Assembly: GCA_947069175.1 (NCBI GenBank)
Contig: CAMTDV010000009.1
Coordinates: 11,479,663 to 11,543,662 of the forward strand
From: Scalesia atractyloides
Taxonomy: Eukaryota > Streptophyta > Magnoliopsida > Asterales > Asteraceae
DNA length: 64,000 nt
Direction: 5' to 3'
The position numbers and the translations under genes were made by a program. Shown here one piece after another: positions 1 to 10,391 of this stretch. Numbering within the stretch: the first letter of the stretch is position 1; every line of letters begins with the position of its first letter. The notes beneath the pieces are model-generated. The model did no database searches and was not told the origin of the DNA. It saw only the letters and a program-made list of their open reading frames with translations.

Positions 1-3000
1 TATTTGACTTAAGGCAAGTGTGGAAGGAGCAGATGTTGAAGAAGCTTTTTGAGAAGGTTAAGCATGTTGAACATTAACCTCTGATGAGTAATCAGGCTTC
101 CTTGGCATTGATGGATCTTTCTTTCTTCTTTCTTCAAGCCTTTTGTAAGTGTCTATGACTTTGACCTCTGACCACCTTGTGATTTGATTCTTGGTGCCAT
201 AATGTGCAGCAACCAATTCTTCTTCAAAGCTCTGTTAGGCACATTTTTCTTATACTTGGTCCAATCTGGAGGAGTGGGCTTTTTCGGTGGATCTTTCACC
301 ATTTCTTGCATTCTTTCAACATCTTGTTGTAGCTCACTCACTTTCTAGTCTTTAAATTGTGCTCTGGTGGCCTTGTATTGCTTGTTCTCCATGATGTGAT
401 CTATGTAATCCTTCTTCAAGCTTTCATCATATCTCTCAGATAGCTTTTTGCACAAGTCTTTTGAGAAATCTTCCAATCTTCTGACTTTGCTTAGCTGATA
501 CTGCATATAGTTTTGCACTTCTCTCTCACTCTTTCCTTGTGTATCCCTTTTTGTTATATCCTATGCTTGGACACCTTTTATTTTCAGGTATTCTTCAATG
601 TTTGCAGGCTTTGGATATCCTTCCAAAGATGGGAAGTTTCTTTTCTCATGGTCTTCTTCAGCATAGAAAGATTGATCTCTTCCCTAACTGCTGGTAAATC
701 AAGAGGAAACTGAGTGGGTAGAGGTACTAATGCAAGTGGTTGAGGTGATGTAGGAGTTGAAAGTGATTTTGGTGGTGAGGTCAGTGGTTGTGAAGACAAT
801 GGAAGTGGTGAAGGAATGATATTATCATCATCTATAACCTTTGAGCTCTTCCTCCTTTTGAATCTTAGTTTGGGTGATGGTGGATGGTTAGGAATTCAGG
901 TGGGTGTAGATATTTGGTGAATGGTGGTAGGAAAAATGATTATAGCAGTGGATGGGTTAACATTTGTTGTAACCACTGTTGTATCAACTATTGTTGACAC
1001 AACATGAGTTATAACATCTGTTGTGGTTGTGGTAGTGATGGTTGTAGTTTCTGATGGTGGTTGAGATTTTGTGGGAGCAGAGGTTGAGGTTGGAAGGACA
1101 ACCGTGGTTTTGGAAGTTGTGGATGATGGTTGTCTTGCTTTTTTAGCAGCTCTCTTCTTTTGTGAAGTACCTATCTCTTCCTTTTCCTTTTGTTGGGCCA
1201 ACTTTTGTTCAACCAGAGCCCTGCTCTAATCTTTTACCCTTTGTTTGTTTTTCTCCTTTTCCCTTGCCAAAATGTTTTGAGTTTCATCAATTTTCTTGGT
1301 TCCATCTGGCCTTGGGATATCCACTGTTGGTTTTGAAGATGGATCTGTTTTGAGCCTTAACACATCTCTTTCATTCTCCCCTTTTTTGGCATCATCTGTG
1401 TTAACCCGAATCACAGTAGGAGGAAATGATCCAGTAGTTTGGAGTAAATGAGCTTTGAGGGCCTTTATATCAGCATGTGTGTCATTGTATCTTGCATCAA
1501 CTAAATTTCTGAATTGTTGCATGTGTAGTTCATGTTAGATGTCAGCATGTTGTCTTTGTTGTTGAAGTAGAGGATACATGAGTTTCCAGAGCTCAACAGT
1601 GGTTGTTGTTGATGTAGCAGAGGATTGACTTTTGGAGTGTGCTAATATCTGCTTCATCATTTCTTTGATTTCATCCACAGAGTTTTCAATTTTAGTAACT
1701 CTCTCCGTCAAATCCTTGTATTTTAGTTCATCACCTAACTTAATAGGATTATCTGAACTCCTACCACTTGTGGTAGTTTTATCTGTGATATCATGAGCAG
1801 ATGTTTCAAAACTTGCTTCAAATACAGATGCCCCTTTGTCTTGGTACTGGGGACTTCCCATAGAGGTTACATTGGTAGCCTCAACAGTGGTTCCTTCAAG
1901 AGAGTCTTATAGATGTAAGCACTGTCCAACTAAGAACTTGGGAGTTCAGCAATTGTAGTATTTGCTCACTTGAATTATCACCAAGGGTTACATGTAACCC
2001 AAGGGATGTACCCTCCTCAACTGTTGATGGGTTAGCAAAGATAGAGAAATCAAACTCAGTCACTTGTGGATGTATATTCTTAGTGATAGCTTGTTGAGAA
2101 GAAATGATTTGTGTTTGATCCATATCTATTGCATTCAATAGAGGTAATATAGTAGGTGGAAGTTTTATTGGTGAGGGTTGTGGTGTAGAAAGAGACATTG
2201 CCCTGGGAGAGGGTTGCGGAAGATAGAGCCAAATGGATCTAGAGCTTCATAATTTGGTGTCCCTATGCTTACAACTTGTTCCTTTTGTGAGGAATCAAGA
2301 GGAGTTTGGTCAAGGGGTTGAGATCTTTCTAACATCTGCTGTAAGGAAGTAGCAACAGTGTTTTGTGGTGACTTTTGTGTTGTCACAAGGTTAACCTCTG
2401 CGATCTCATCTTCCAGAGGACCCTTTTTGGTTTTTGGTTTGGTAGGCTTTCTGGATTTGGATTTTGGTTTCGTTTTGGAAATTGCTGGTGTGGGTTTCAA
2501 AGCACTGGTTGTAGTGCTTTGATCACTAGGAGTAGTGGGCTCAGTAGCAGTGGATTGAGCTTGTGATATTGGTTCTAAAGTTTGCTCTTCCCCCTACTTA
2601 CGTTTTTGAAGATTTTGATTGATTGGTTATGCAAGTAAAAGTTTCATGAGTTAGGCTATAATGTGGTGTCACAGCACCTTGTTTAACAGCATCACCAATC
2701 TTCTTTTGAAGATAAACACTTAAAATCGTGGATGTATCAGAAAAGGTGAGCGATCCTTTTTATGTTGTCTATGTTTGCCACCAAGTCATTGAACAATACT
2801 TGGGAAAATTAAAATCAGATTTTGTTAAAATTGCGTAACCCAAGTATTGAATGTTCAAAGGTATCTCATTAAAATCAGTTGACTTGGCAGACAAGCATGT
2901 CAACAAAGTGTGGAAGAAAAACTTCATTTCAGCAGGAAATTTAGGTTTATAGATAATCTTACCTTTGAGCTGACCTTCATACCCTCGTTCAATGAACTCG

Positions 3001-3325
3001 TTGTGTAACTCAGGGATTGGACAGGTAGTGGCATGATCTAGGTCATTTAAACCAAAAACCTCTGAAATAGAAGTAGGGGTTACTTCAAGCAAGGTTTTTC
3101 TCACTATGGTGATAATAGCATAAGCTACTTTCTGCGTGTAATGAACCTTAGCATTTGCCCAGAACTCTCGTAGAGATTGTCGATAGTTAGAGCAGTGATT
3201 TCCAAAAGTTCTTTGTATTTTGACTCTTTTAAAGCTTTTATCATAGAATGATATTGCTCATCTGAGTTGGTTTCTTCAAGAATTGCGATGTAATTGTGTG
3301 GGGTTTTGAAAATGAGAGTCAACAT
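1..3325 (-). pseudogene. Sirevirus extra ORF (ORF3, env-like position), broken
   Basis: An ATG at 3325 opens a frame beginning MLTLIFKTPHNYIAILEE. A shift near 3175 moves the reading to another frame that carries FWANAKVHYTQK and then a block at 3104..2769 (SISEVFGLNDLDHATT, later FFFHTLLTCLSAKS). Further along come a Lys/Pro/Ser-rich stretch (2500..2165), a predicted coiled coil near 1735..1640 (LTERVTKIENSVDEIKEMMK) and another helical segment (1522..1226); the frame continues past the left edge. Position after RNase H and this composition match the third ORF of Asteraceae Sireviruses. That ORF is often called env-like, but I see no signal peptide or fusion-like or transmembrane segment, so its function is unknown. 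Several stops and shifts make it a pseudogene here. Confidence 0.65.
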
Positions 3326-3828
3326 GATCGAAGATGATGAAGAACAGTTGTGAAAATGGAGAAGATTTGAGAGAAAACCACTTTTAGAATTTTAAATTCA
3401 ATACGACATAGTGAAAACCTCTGATTGGGATAAAACAAGGTTTTATAAAGTGAAAAAGTGATGATGACGTGGCAAATATCTGACGGCTATCATCTGTCCA
3501 CATGTATCCTCTGATAGTGGATGGAAGACAATTGTTTTGATAAACACTGTTAAATGTCAACAGTGGATGGAAAGCAGTGTTTTGATTTTACACTATCAGT
3601 GGATAGCTTATCAGTGGATAAAGTCAACACAGTGGTTTGGCCCATCAGAGAATACACTTTTGCTAGTGGATAGATTTTCAAGCCTATCAGTGGTTTGAAA
3701 TAACAGTGGATAGAACAGACTTTTGAGATTTATTGAAAAGCTTCAATTTTGACTATTTTTAAGGATGGATTTTTGATTTTCTAAAAACATTTTATTGCTA
3801 TTTACACATGGAACACAAAAATTTGCTT
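3326..3828 (-). other. Noncoding spacer with AGTGGAT motif cluster
   Basis: This stretch lies between RNase H and ORF3 of the copia element. From 3510 to 3715 the plus strand repeats AGTGGAT six times (near 3516, 3561, 3597, 3612, 3664, 3704) plus two AGTGGTT variants (near 3630 and 3688), several embedded in TATCAGTGGATA. No ORF of note. It may be the leader of the downstream ORF3; the role of the motif is unknown. Confidence 0.5.
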
Positions 3829-5332
3829 TCAATCCATGTTTAGCATTCCAATCCTATAGATCAGACTTTCAAAGGTTGATGTATCTAATGCTTTAGTTAG
3901 AACATCTGCCAGTTGATCTTTAGTATGGACAGGTTGTAAAGAAATCAAACCTTTTTCATAGCAATCTCTCACAAAATGATGTCTGATATCAATGTGCTTT
4001 GTTGTGGAGTGAGAGACAAGATTTTTAATGATGTTTTCAGCTACTTGACTGTCTATCTTGAGAGGAGTCTTTAGAGCAGTTACACCAAAATCCAACAATT
4101 GGTTTTGAAGCCACAAGAGTTGAGGAGTGCAACTTGCAGCCACAATGTATTCTGCCTCAGCAGTGGATGTGGAAACTACAACTTGTTTTTTTGCTTTGCC
4201 ATGACACTCGGCAATCACCTAGGAATTGAACTCCTCCTGATGTGGACTTTCTTGTTGTTTGACAACCAGTAAAATCACTGTCTGAATAACCTGAAAGCTC
4301 AATGTTTCCATTAGCAGCGTACCAGATACCAAGTGTGGGAGCACCTTTTATGTATCTGAATATCCTTTTCACAGCAATTAAGTTTAACTTTCTAGGTGCT
4401 GACTGGGATCTGGCACAAACACATGTTGCAAACATGATATCTGGCCTAGAAGCAGTTAGGTACAATAAAGACTCAGGCATACTTCTATAGAGAGTTTGAT
4501 CAACCAAGTCATCTTTGTCATCAACAGTGACAAGCTTTGAGGTTTCCATGGGTGTGCTACAAGGTTTAAAGTCATTCATATCAAATTTGTTAAGCAGTTC
4601 TTTGACATACTTATTTTGATGAATGAAAGTGCCATTGTGCATTTGTTTAACTTGAAGACCAAGAAAACATTGTAACTCACCAATTGCACTCATTTCAAAC
4701 TCTGCTGCCATGAGTTTTCTAAACTCTTCACACATGGCAGTGCATGTGGATCCAAAAATGACGTCATCCGCATAAATTTAGCATCAAATCTTTTCCTTTC
4801 CATTTCAAAAACAAGGTTTTATCAATTTTACCTCTTGAAAATCCAATGGACAAGAGAAAAGTAGATAGAGTTTCATACCAGGCTCTAGGTGCTTGTTTTA
4901 GACCATACAGTGCTTTGTTGAGCTTGTACACATGATCAGGATGAAATGCATCTTTAAATCCAGGAGGTTGACACACATACACTTCTTCCTTGATCTTTCC
5001 ATACGAGAATGCACTATTGATGTCCATTTGAGAAACTTTGATGTTGTGGTTAGCAACAAAAGCTAAGAACAATCTGATGGCTTCTAACCTTGCTACTGGA
5101 GCAAAGGTTTCATCATAGTCAATGCCTTCTTCCTGTCTATAGCCTTGAATCACGAGCCTTGCTTTGTTCTTGACAACAATACTCATTTCATCAGTTTTGT
5201 TCTTGAAGACCCATTTTGTGCCAATTAGACATACATCCTTAGGCAGTGGTACAAGTTCCCAGGCTTGTTATCTTTTGAATTGTAGGAGCTCCTTTTGCAT
5301 AGCTTCTACCCAACTATTGTCTTTTAGTGCAT
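3829..5332 (-). pseudogene. Copia reverse transcriptase and RNase H, frameshifted
   Basis: The fragment 5186..4764 gives the RT N-terminal half (KARLVIQGYRQEEGIDYDET, FAPVARLEAIRLF, KALYGLKQAPRAWYE). The catalytic YADD is still encoded near 4770..4760 but in a different frame, so a small indel separates it from the first half. The fragment 4735..4157 continues with palm/thumb (FLGLQVKQMHNGTFIHQNKY) and the connection region (SRPDIMFATCVCARSQ). The third fragment, 4218..3829, is copia RNase H (STSTAEAEYIVAA, KHIDIRHHFVRD, ADVLTKAL). The right end stops at the insertion point of the gypsy element, and the missing link to integrase is found beyond 16160. At least two frameshifts inactivate it. 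Confidence 0.85.
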
Positions 5333-5779
5333 CTTGGTGTCACACCCCGACCCGCAGCGGAAATAAGAGTAGGGGCATAATTGGGTTATCACCAAAGCTC
5401 ATGATGTTTACTAATATGTTTCACATTTATTAAATCCAAATTACATTTCAAAGTTCAAGCCAAATTCATACAATACAAGGAAAAGAAAGATTAACTAAAC
5501 AAATTCATAATCTAAACTGGTTTATTCTTCTAGGCCGCCCTAAATGTTTCTTGCTTCAACTTGATCACCTGTATCATGTGTAAAAATGGGAAATTTTGGG
5601 TCAACAAAAGTTGGCGAGTGAACCTTGTTTAAAACATTTGTTTTTGATTAATTATTGTAATTTAATTTAGGAAAAACTGTGCAATAATCATATATGAACA
5701 AATGTATGTAAACATAACAATCACAAACCACCTTGCTTAAACATGATATAGAAGTAACAATGTATGTGTTGGCAACGTC

Positions 5780-5932
5780 CCGTTCACGCTCATAGGTAAT
5801 GGGGAACGGACGGCCTATGCTAATGTATGTGAGATCAAGGCTCAATCAAACGGAGCCGATCTTATGTTGGCAACGCCTGGTTCACGCTCATAGGTAATGG
5901 GGAACAGCTCACGCTCATAGGTAATGGGGAGC
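5780..5932. other. Covarying hairpin modules in LTR of A
   Basis: Three copies of the loop ACGCTCATAGGTAATGGG are each closed by a complementary stem: CCGTTC/GAACGG (5780..5785 with 5804..5809), GTTC/GAAC (5880..5883 with 5902..5905) and GCTC/GAGC (5907..5910 with 5929..5932). The last two differ by a compensating pair. Between the first two lies a different hairpin, 5833..5861, with stems GATC/GATC and GGCTC/GAGCC, the same module that is amplified inside element B2. The identical set occurs in the other LTR at 13943..14095. Confidence 0.6.
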
Positions 5933-6459
5933 GGCGGCCTATGAAATGCATGTACTGAAATGACAACATTAATCTAAACTTTAACCACACAGTCAATTGA
6001 TTCACCTTGAATACACATTGATCATAAACATGATGGATGCACAATGATTAATTATGATAAATAAGTACGACACATGATACACCCCAAAATGTGATTAAAA
6101 CGGGGAATTTGTAGAGATTCACTCACATTGGGTGCGTTTGCTTGAGGATGGCTGAATGCGCACGAGTTTAAGGGATGGATCGACGAGAGGTAACTAACCA
6201 AAAAAAAAATAACGAAAGGTAGAGTAAGTGTGTGGATTTTATTAACTATTTTAATAAGATTTTTGGGTATAAATTTGCGAGTTTAAGGCTACTTTCTAAC
6301 GTTGAAAACGTTATTTTTAAGTATTTTTAATTGATTTTTAATTTAAATAATTGATTAAAATAAATAAAATAAATAATAAAAAAAAAGTTGACTTTGACCG
6401 TTGACCGAGAGCGTTGACCGTTGACCGTTACTGTTGACCGGTTTAATTGTGTGAAATTG

Positions 6460-6874
6460 TGCGCTGAGTGAGGCTCGAACTCGAGACCTCCCGTACGCGT
6501 GCACGCAGCTCTACCAACTGAGCTACGTGTCTAACCCGAAATAATTCTGTTTTTAATTATACTTATACACTATTTACTTTAAACCGAAAATTATTTATTT
6601 TTTTTAAAAAGCTTTTAAACTCATCGAACCGGTGCTGACCACAGGTCTCGAACCCGGGACCTGTGGGTTAGCGTACACACAGTCCACCGCTGGACTGTGT
6701 GTGTCACTTGGTTATTAACTCGGTTTTTATTAAACTTAACATATACTGTGCGTCGACCCGGTTCAGTTAAAAAGGCGGATTTTTATTTCAAACGGGTAAA
6801 GCTGGGACAGGATTCGAACTCGCGTCTCGTGTATGTTTGTTGCACACAGTCCACCGCTGGACTGTGTGTCTAAC
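6460..6874 (-). other. Three tandem tRNA-like modules (3' LTR of A)
   Basis: The units lie at 6460..6533, 6630..6712 and 6801..6874, a spacing of about 170 bp, each followed by an AT-rich spacer with ttttaattatac-like sequence. On the minus strand the first has an A box TAGCTCAGTTGGTAGAG and B box GAGTTCGAGCC. Units two and three have a D-arm GTCC-AGCGGT-GGAC and B boxes GGGTTCGAGACC and GAGTTCGAATCC. The acceptor and anticodon stems are imperfect, so these are tRNA-like, not proven tRNA genes. They lie downstream of the element's TATA box and so would be in the transcribed leader. Confidence 0.7.
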
Positions 6875-7456
6875 CCGGTTATTAAACCGATTTTAATTAT
6901 TCTTATATTATACCACACTTCGTCTTCTTCATTCAAAACATCATCATCGATCAAAGGACTGTTATTTTGCTTAGTTAGTTAAATGAAGGTTATGAGACAT
7001 CGAAAAGAAAATGAATGGAAAGAGATTGGAGAGTTGATTGTACCGACTGCTCGCTTTTCTTCAGACGTCCGGCAAGGTCGTCGGCTCCGTCTTGGTGAGT
7101 TGCGGCTGATAGATTCTACCAACAATTTGGAAGGATTAGATGTGAAGTAGGACTACTGGGTAATGACTAATCAGTGAAACAGAAGAATCATACCGATAAT
7201 CAGTAGTTCCCCTGTAAGTTCAGAATTTCTCCGGCGAATCAGATAATCCGGCAACGTCGACTGCAAAGGATTCTGGGTGAGGGATTTATATTAGAATTTG
7301 TCTAATAAAGGAATGAGCCAGAAAAATCGAAGTTTTTACCGTGCAGGTGGAAGTCTCGGTTTTCCGGCGACTTGCAGATGTTTTCCGGCGAGTTAAATTT
7401 CGTCGAGAAAAGGTGCGATTTGAGAGTGAATGGTTTTCTGGTGAATTGTGGGTGAA

Positions 7457-7462
7457 TTTATA
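7457..7462 (-). promoter_or_regulatory. TATA box of element A (left LTR)
   Basis: On the minus strand CCCTATAAATTC. The equivalent CCCTATAAA motif occurs at corresponding places in the LTRs of B1 and B2, which supports it as the pol II promoter of the family. Confidence 0.6.
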
Positions 7463-7727
7463 GGGTAGCATCGAGATGAATGGGGTCTGAATTCGGTCTT
7501 AATTCGAAGTCAACCATTCTCCGGCGATTAGGGATGATGACGCGGTTTCCAGTCGTTGGCTAGCTGTCGCTGGAGTCAACTAATTGGCTAAATTGAGTGA
7601 TTGCGTAATTTATGGGCGAAGTCGTCGGAATTTCCGACGACAGCTGTTTGAGCGCGAGTTGATTGAGTTTGAATTCCGAACATCATTATTTGATTTAATA
7701 AATCTATTATCTTCACAGAAAATCAAA

Positions 7728-7807
7728 GTGGCGGAGTGGTTTATTGAGTGAGGGTTAAGACCTTGAGGAAATATCCGGCTGACCCGGGTTCGACTCCCGG
7801 CAGCCGG
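7728..7807 (+). other. tRNA-like unit, antisense in U3 of A (left LTR)
   Basis: Starts GTGGCGGAGTGGTTTA (A-box-like, reminiscent of class II tRNA-Ser/Leu heads) and ends with GGGTTCGACTCCCGGC (B box within a good T stem, GCCGGG-like on both sides). Length about 80 nt. It points opposite to the element's genes and lies upstream of the TATA box. Related units at the same place in B1 and B2. Confidence 0.65.
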
Positions 7808-7992
7808 TTTTCCTTTTTAATTAACTCATTTTTATATTTTTAAACTTTTAATTTATATCTTTTGATTTATTGATCAGTTATGAATCGTTTAAAATTAAAA
7901 TAAGCCGCAAATGAACAACAAAAATTTAAAACTGATTGTTCGGTCATTAAACGAAGCGGGTTTCGAAAACCCGTTTTTCGACAAATGTTACA

Positions 7993-8028
7993 GTATCCCC
8001 TACTTTTAGGAATTTCGTCCCGAAATTT
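7993..8028 (-). other. Polypurine tract and preceding palindrome of A
   Basis: Immediately inside the 3' LTR. On the minus strand the tract reads CCTAAAAGTAGGGGATAC and abuts TGTAAC of the LTR. It is preceded by an inverted repeat, AAATTTCG-GGA-CGAAATT (8011..8028). The same arrangement is in B1 (33564..33600) and B2 (59180..59216). It marks the plus-strand priming site for reverse transcription. Confidence 0.75.
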
Positions 8029-8326
8029 AAGTAGTAGTAGATACAGGGAAAAGGTGTGGGTATTTTTCGCGCATTGAGTCTTCGCGTTCCCAAGTAAACT
8101 CAGGTCCTCGTTTCGACTCCCAGCGTACCCTGACAATTGGGATGCGGCTTCTTCTCAAACGTTTTTCTCCGAAGTCCATAATTTCTACTGGTTTTTCAGT
8201 AAAATGCATAGATTCATCAACTTGAATGTCTTCTAGAGGAATATGGAGATTTTCATCGGCGAGGCACTTCTTCAAGTTCGATACGTGGAATGTGGTGAAT
8301 TCTATTGAGTTCCTCCGGTAAGTCAA
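8027..8326 (-). pseudogene. Chromodomain end of element A integrase, out of frame
   Basis: This frame encodes TFHVSNLKKCLADE, the usual junction after the integrase core in plant chromoviruses, followed by VEIMDFGEKRLRRSRIPIVR and VRWESKRGPEFTWERED, a chromodomain-like module ending KYPHLFP. Chromodomains of this class guide integration toward particular chromatin marks. It is separated from the rest of pol (8253..10391) by a small deletion near 8290, where the upstream frame reads NRIHHIPRIELEE instead of entering the TFHVSNL motif. The apparent start of this piece is just the edge of the open frame, not a real initiation site. Confidence 0.8.
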
Positions 8327-10391
8327 GCTTGTAGGCTACAGGTCCTACCCTCTCGAGTATTTTGAAAGGACCTACGTAGCGTGGTGCTAGCTTGCCTTTC
8401 TGGCCGAAACGAACTACTCCCTTCCACGGCGATACCTTTAAAAGTACTTGATCGCCAACGTTAAACTCCAAGGGCTTTCGTCGCTTGTCAGCATAGCTCT
8501 TTTGACGACTTTGTGCCGCTAATAGGTTGTTTCGGATTTGATGAATCTTGTCAGTTGTCTCTTGTATTAATTCTGGACCGGTGATTTGAGCTTCTCCAAT
8601 TTCGTGCCAACATATTGGTGATCGGCACTTACGACCATATAAAGCTTCGAACGGTGCCATGCCGATACTAGAATGAAAGCTGTTGTTGTACGAAAATTCG
8701 ACTAATGGTAAGTGAGAGTCCCAATTCCCCTTGAAGTCTATGACACATGCCCGGAGCATGTCTTCAAGAGTTTGAATGGTGCGTTCAGATTGACCATCAG
8801 TTTGGGGGTGATAGGCAGTGCTGAGATCCAATCGCGTACCCAAAGCGGCTTGTACAGCTTGCCAGGTTCGTGAAGTGAAACGACCATCGCGATCTGATAT
8901 AATGCTTAAAGGTACACCATGACGGCTTACGATTTCACTGATGTAAATGCGGGCTAGCTTCTCATTTTTGAAGTCCTCGCGAATTGGAATGAAGTGAGCT
9001 GATTTTGTAAGGCGATCAATGATTACCCATATTGTGTCGTACCCACCAGGAGTGCGAGGTAACCCGGTGATGAAGTCCATGGTTATATTTTCCCACTTCC
9101 ATACGGGTATTTCAGGTTGGACCAGAAGTCCTGAGGGTCTTTGGTGTTCAGCTTTCACTTTTGAACAGGTAAGGCACTTGGAAACAAAAACAGCAATATC
9201 CTTCTTCATGCCAGGCCACCAGTAGGTGTATCGAAGGTCTTGATACATCTTGTCGGCTCCTGGATGTACAGAGTATCGTGTCCTGTGAGCCTCTTTCATA
9301 AGGGTATCGCGAAGATTGTTGTGATCAGGAATCCATAGGCGATCGAGATAATACAGAATGCCGTCAGATTTTGTTTCGAGTTTAAGTTCTGCTCCACAAG
9401 ATAACTCATTGCGTATGTCGTATTCTGTTATGGAAACATGTTGAGCTTCTCGGATCTGGTCTTTGATGTTGGTCATGATTTGCGAACATAGAAGACGAAT
9501 GGAGTTCGCATAACCTTTTCGACTGAGTGCATCAGCCACCACATTTGCCTTGCCAGGATGATACCGAATTTCGCAGTCATAATCATTAAGAAGTTCGACC
9601 CATCTTCGTTGCCTCATATTCAACTCCTTTTGGTTAAAGATATGTTGGAGGCTCTTGTGGTCAGTGTAAATCTCACACTTGGTACCATAGAGGTAATGTC
9701 TCCATATCTTAAGAGCGAATACAACGGCGCCAAGTTCTAGGTCGTGAGTAGTGTAGTTCTTCTCATGGGTTTTGAGCTGCCTAGAAGCATAGGCTATCAC
9801 TTTTCCCCTTTGCATTAAGACACAGCCTAATCCCTGTCCTGATGCGTCGCAATATACTACAAAGTCTTCGCAACCTTCGGGGAGTGTGAGGATAGGAGCG
9901 TCACAAAGCTTTTGCTTAAGAGTTTGGAAGGCTTCTTCTTGTCTAGGTCCCCATGCGAAGGGTTTTCCTTTATGTGTCAAAGCCGTGAGTGGTACAGCGA
10001 TACGAGAGAAATTCGATATGAACCGACGGTAGTAACCAGCCAACCCAAGGAAAGATCGTACCTCGGTTGGGGTACGTGGCGCTTGCCATTCTTGTACTGC
10101 CTTGATCTTTGCGGGGTCGACATGAATTCCTTTGTCATTTACGACATGACCAAGGAACTGTACTTCTTCTAACCAAAATTCGCACTTGGAGAATTTAGCA
10201 TAAAGCTTTTCGGCCTTCAAAAGTGAGAGGATGAGCCGAAGGTGTCGTTCATGATCAGTCTTAGACTTTGAGTAAATGAGAATATCGTCTATGAAGACTA
10301 TAACAAAGCGATCAAGATAGGGTTTACAAACTCTGTTCATTAAGTCCATGAAGACGGCAGGAGCGTTGGTGAGACCAAATGGCATAACCAT
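8253..10391 (-). pseudogene. Element A pol: RT palm, RNase H, integrase
   Basis: 712 codons without a stop. It opens with MVMPFGLTNAPAVFMD (RT), then the catalytic FIDD at about residues 33..36, RNase H (FVVYCDASGQGLGCVLMQ, YTDHKSLQHIF, HPGKANVVADALSR), an integrase zinc-binding region (HPGADKMYQDLRYTYWWPGM, CLTCSKVK), and the DDE core (TMDFITGLPRTPGGY, SIISDRDGRF, HPQTDGQSERTIQTLEDML). The GPF-type motif (LAPRYVGPFKILERVGPVAY) follows. In a working element this would be continuous with the Gag-protease frame; here a one-base deletion near 10405 breaks the RT between KTAFRS and YEFMVMPFG, so the ATG at 10391 is internal and not a natural start. All catalytic residues that I can check are present. 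Confidence 0.9.

Larger units (their letters stand above)
5338..7992 (-). repeat. 3' LTR of element A
   Basis: 2655 bp. Plus-strand left end TGTCACACCCCGACCC and right end AAATGTTACA. Compared by eye with the partner LTR (13502..16155), the only difference I find is one base near 5607 (tcaacaaaag here, tcaaaaaag there). In element orientation it holds an antisense tRNA-like unit in U3, a TATA box (7457..7462), three sense tRNA-like modules downstream of the TATA, and short hairpin modules near the U5 end. Confidence 0.95.

Noticed and set aside
1..3325. Sirevirus ORF3 as a retroviral envelope gene
   Set aside because: No signal peptide, transmembrane segment or heptad pair typical of fusion proteins is seen. 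Only its position is env-like.
5648..7471. Frames of 60..65 codons in the LTRs of A, present twice with identical sequence
   Set aside because: Identity follows from LTR identity; the frames cross hairpins and tRNA-like units and have no protein-like composition.
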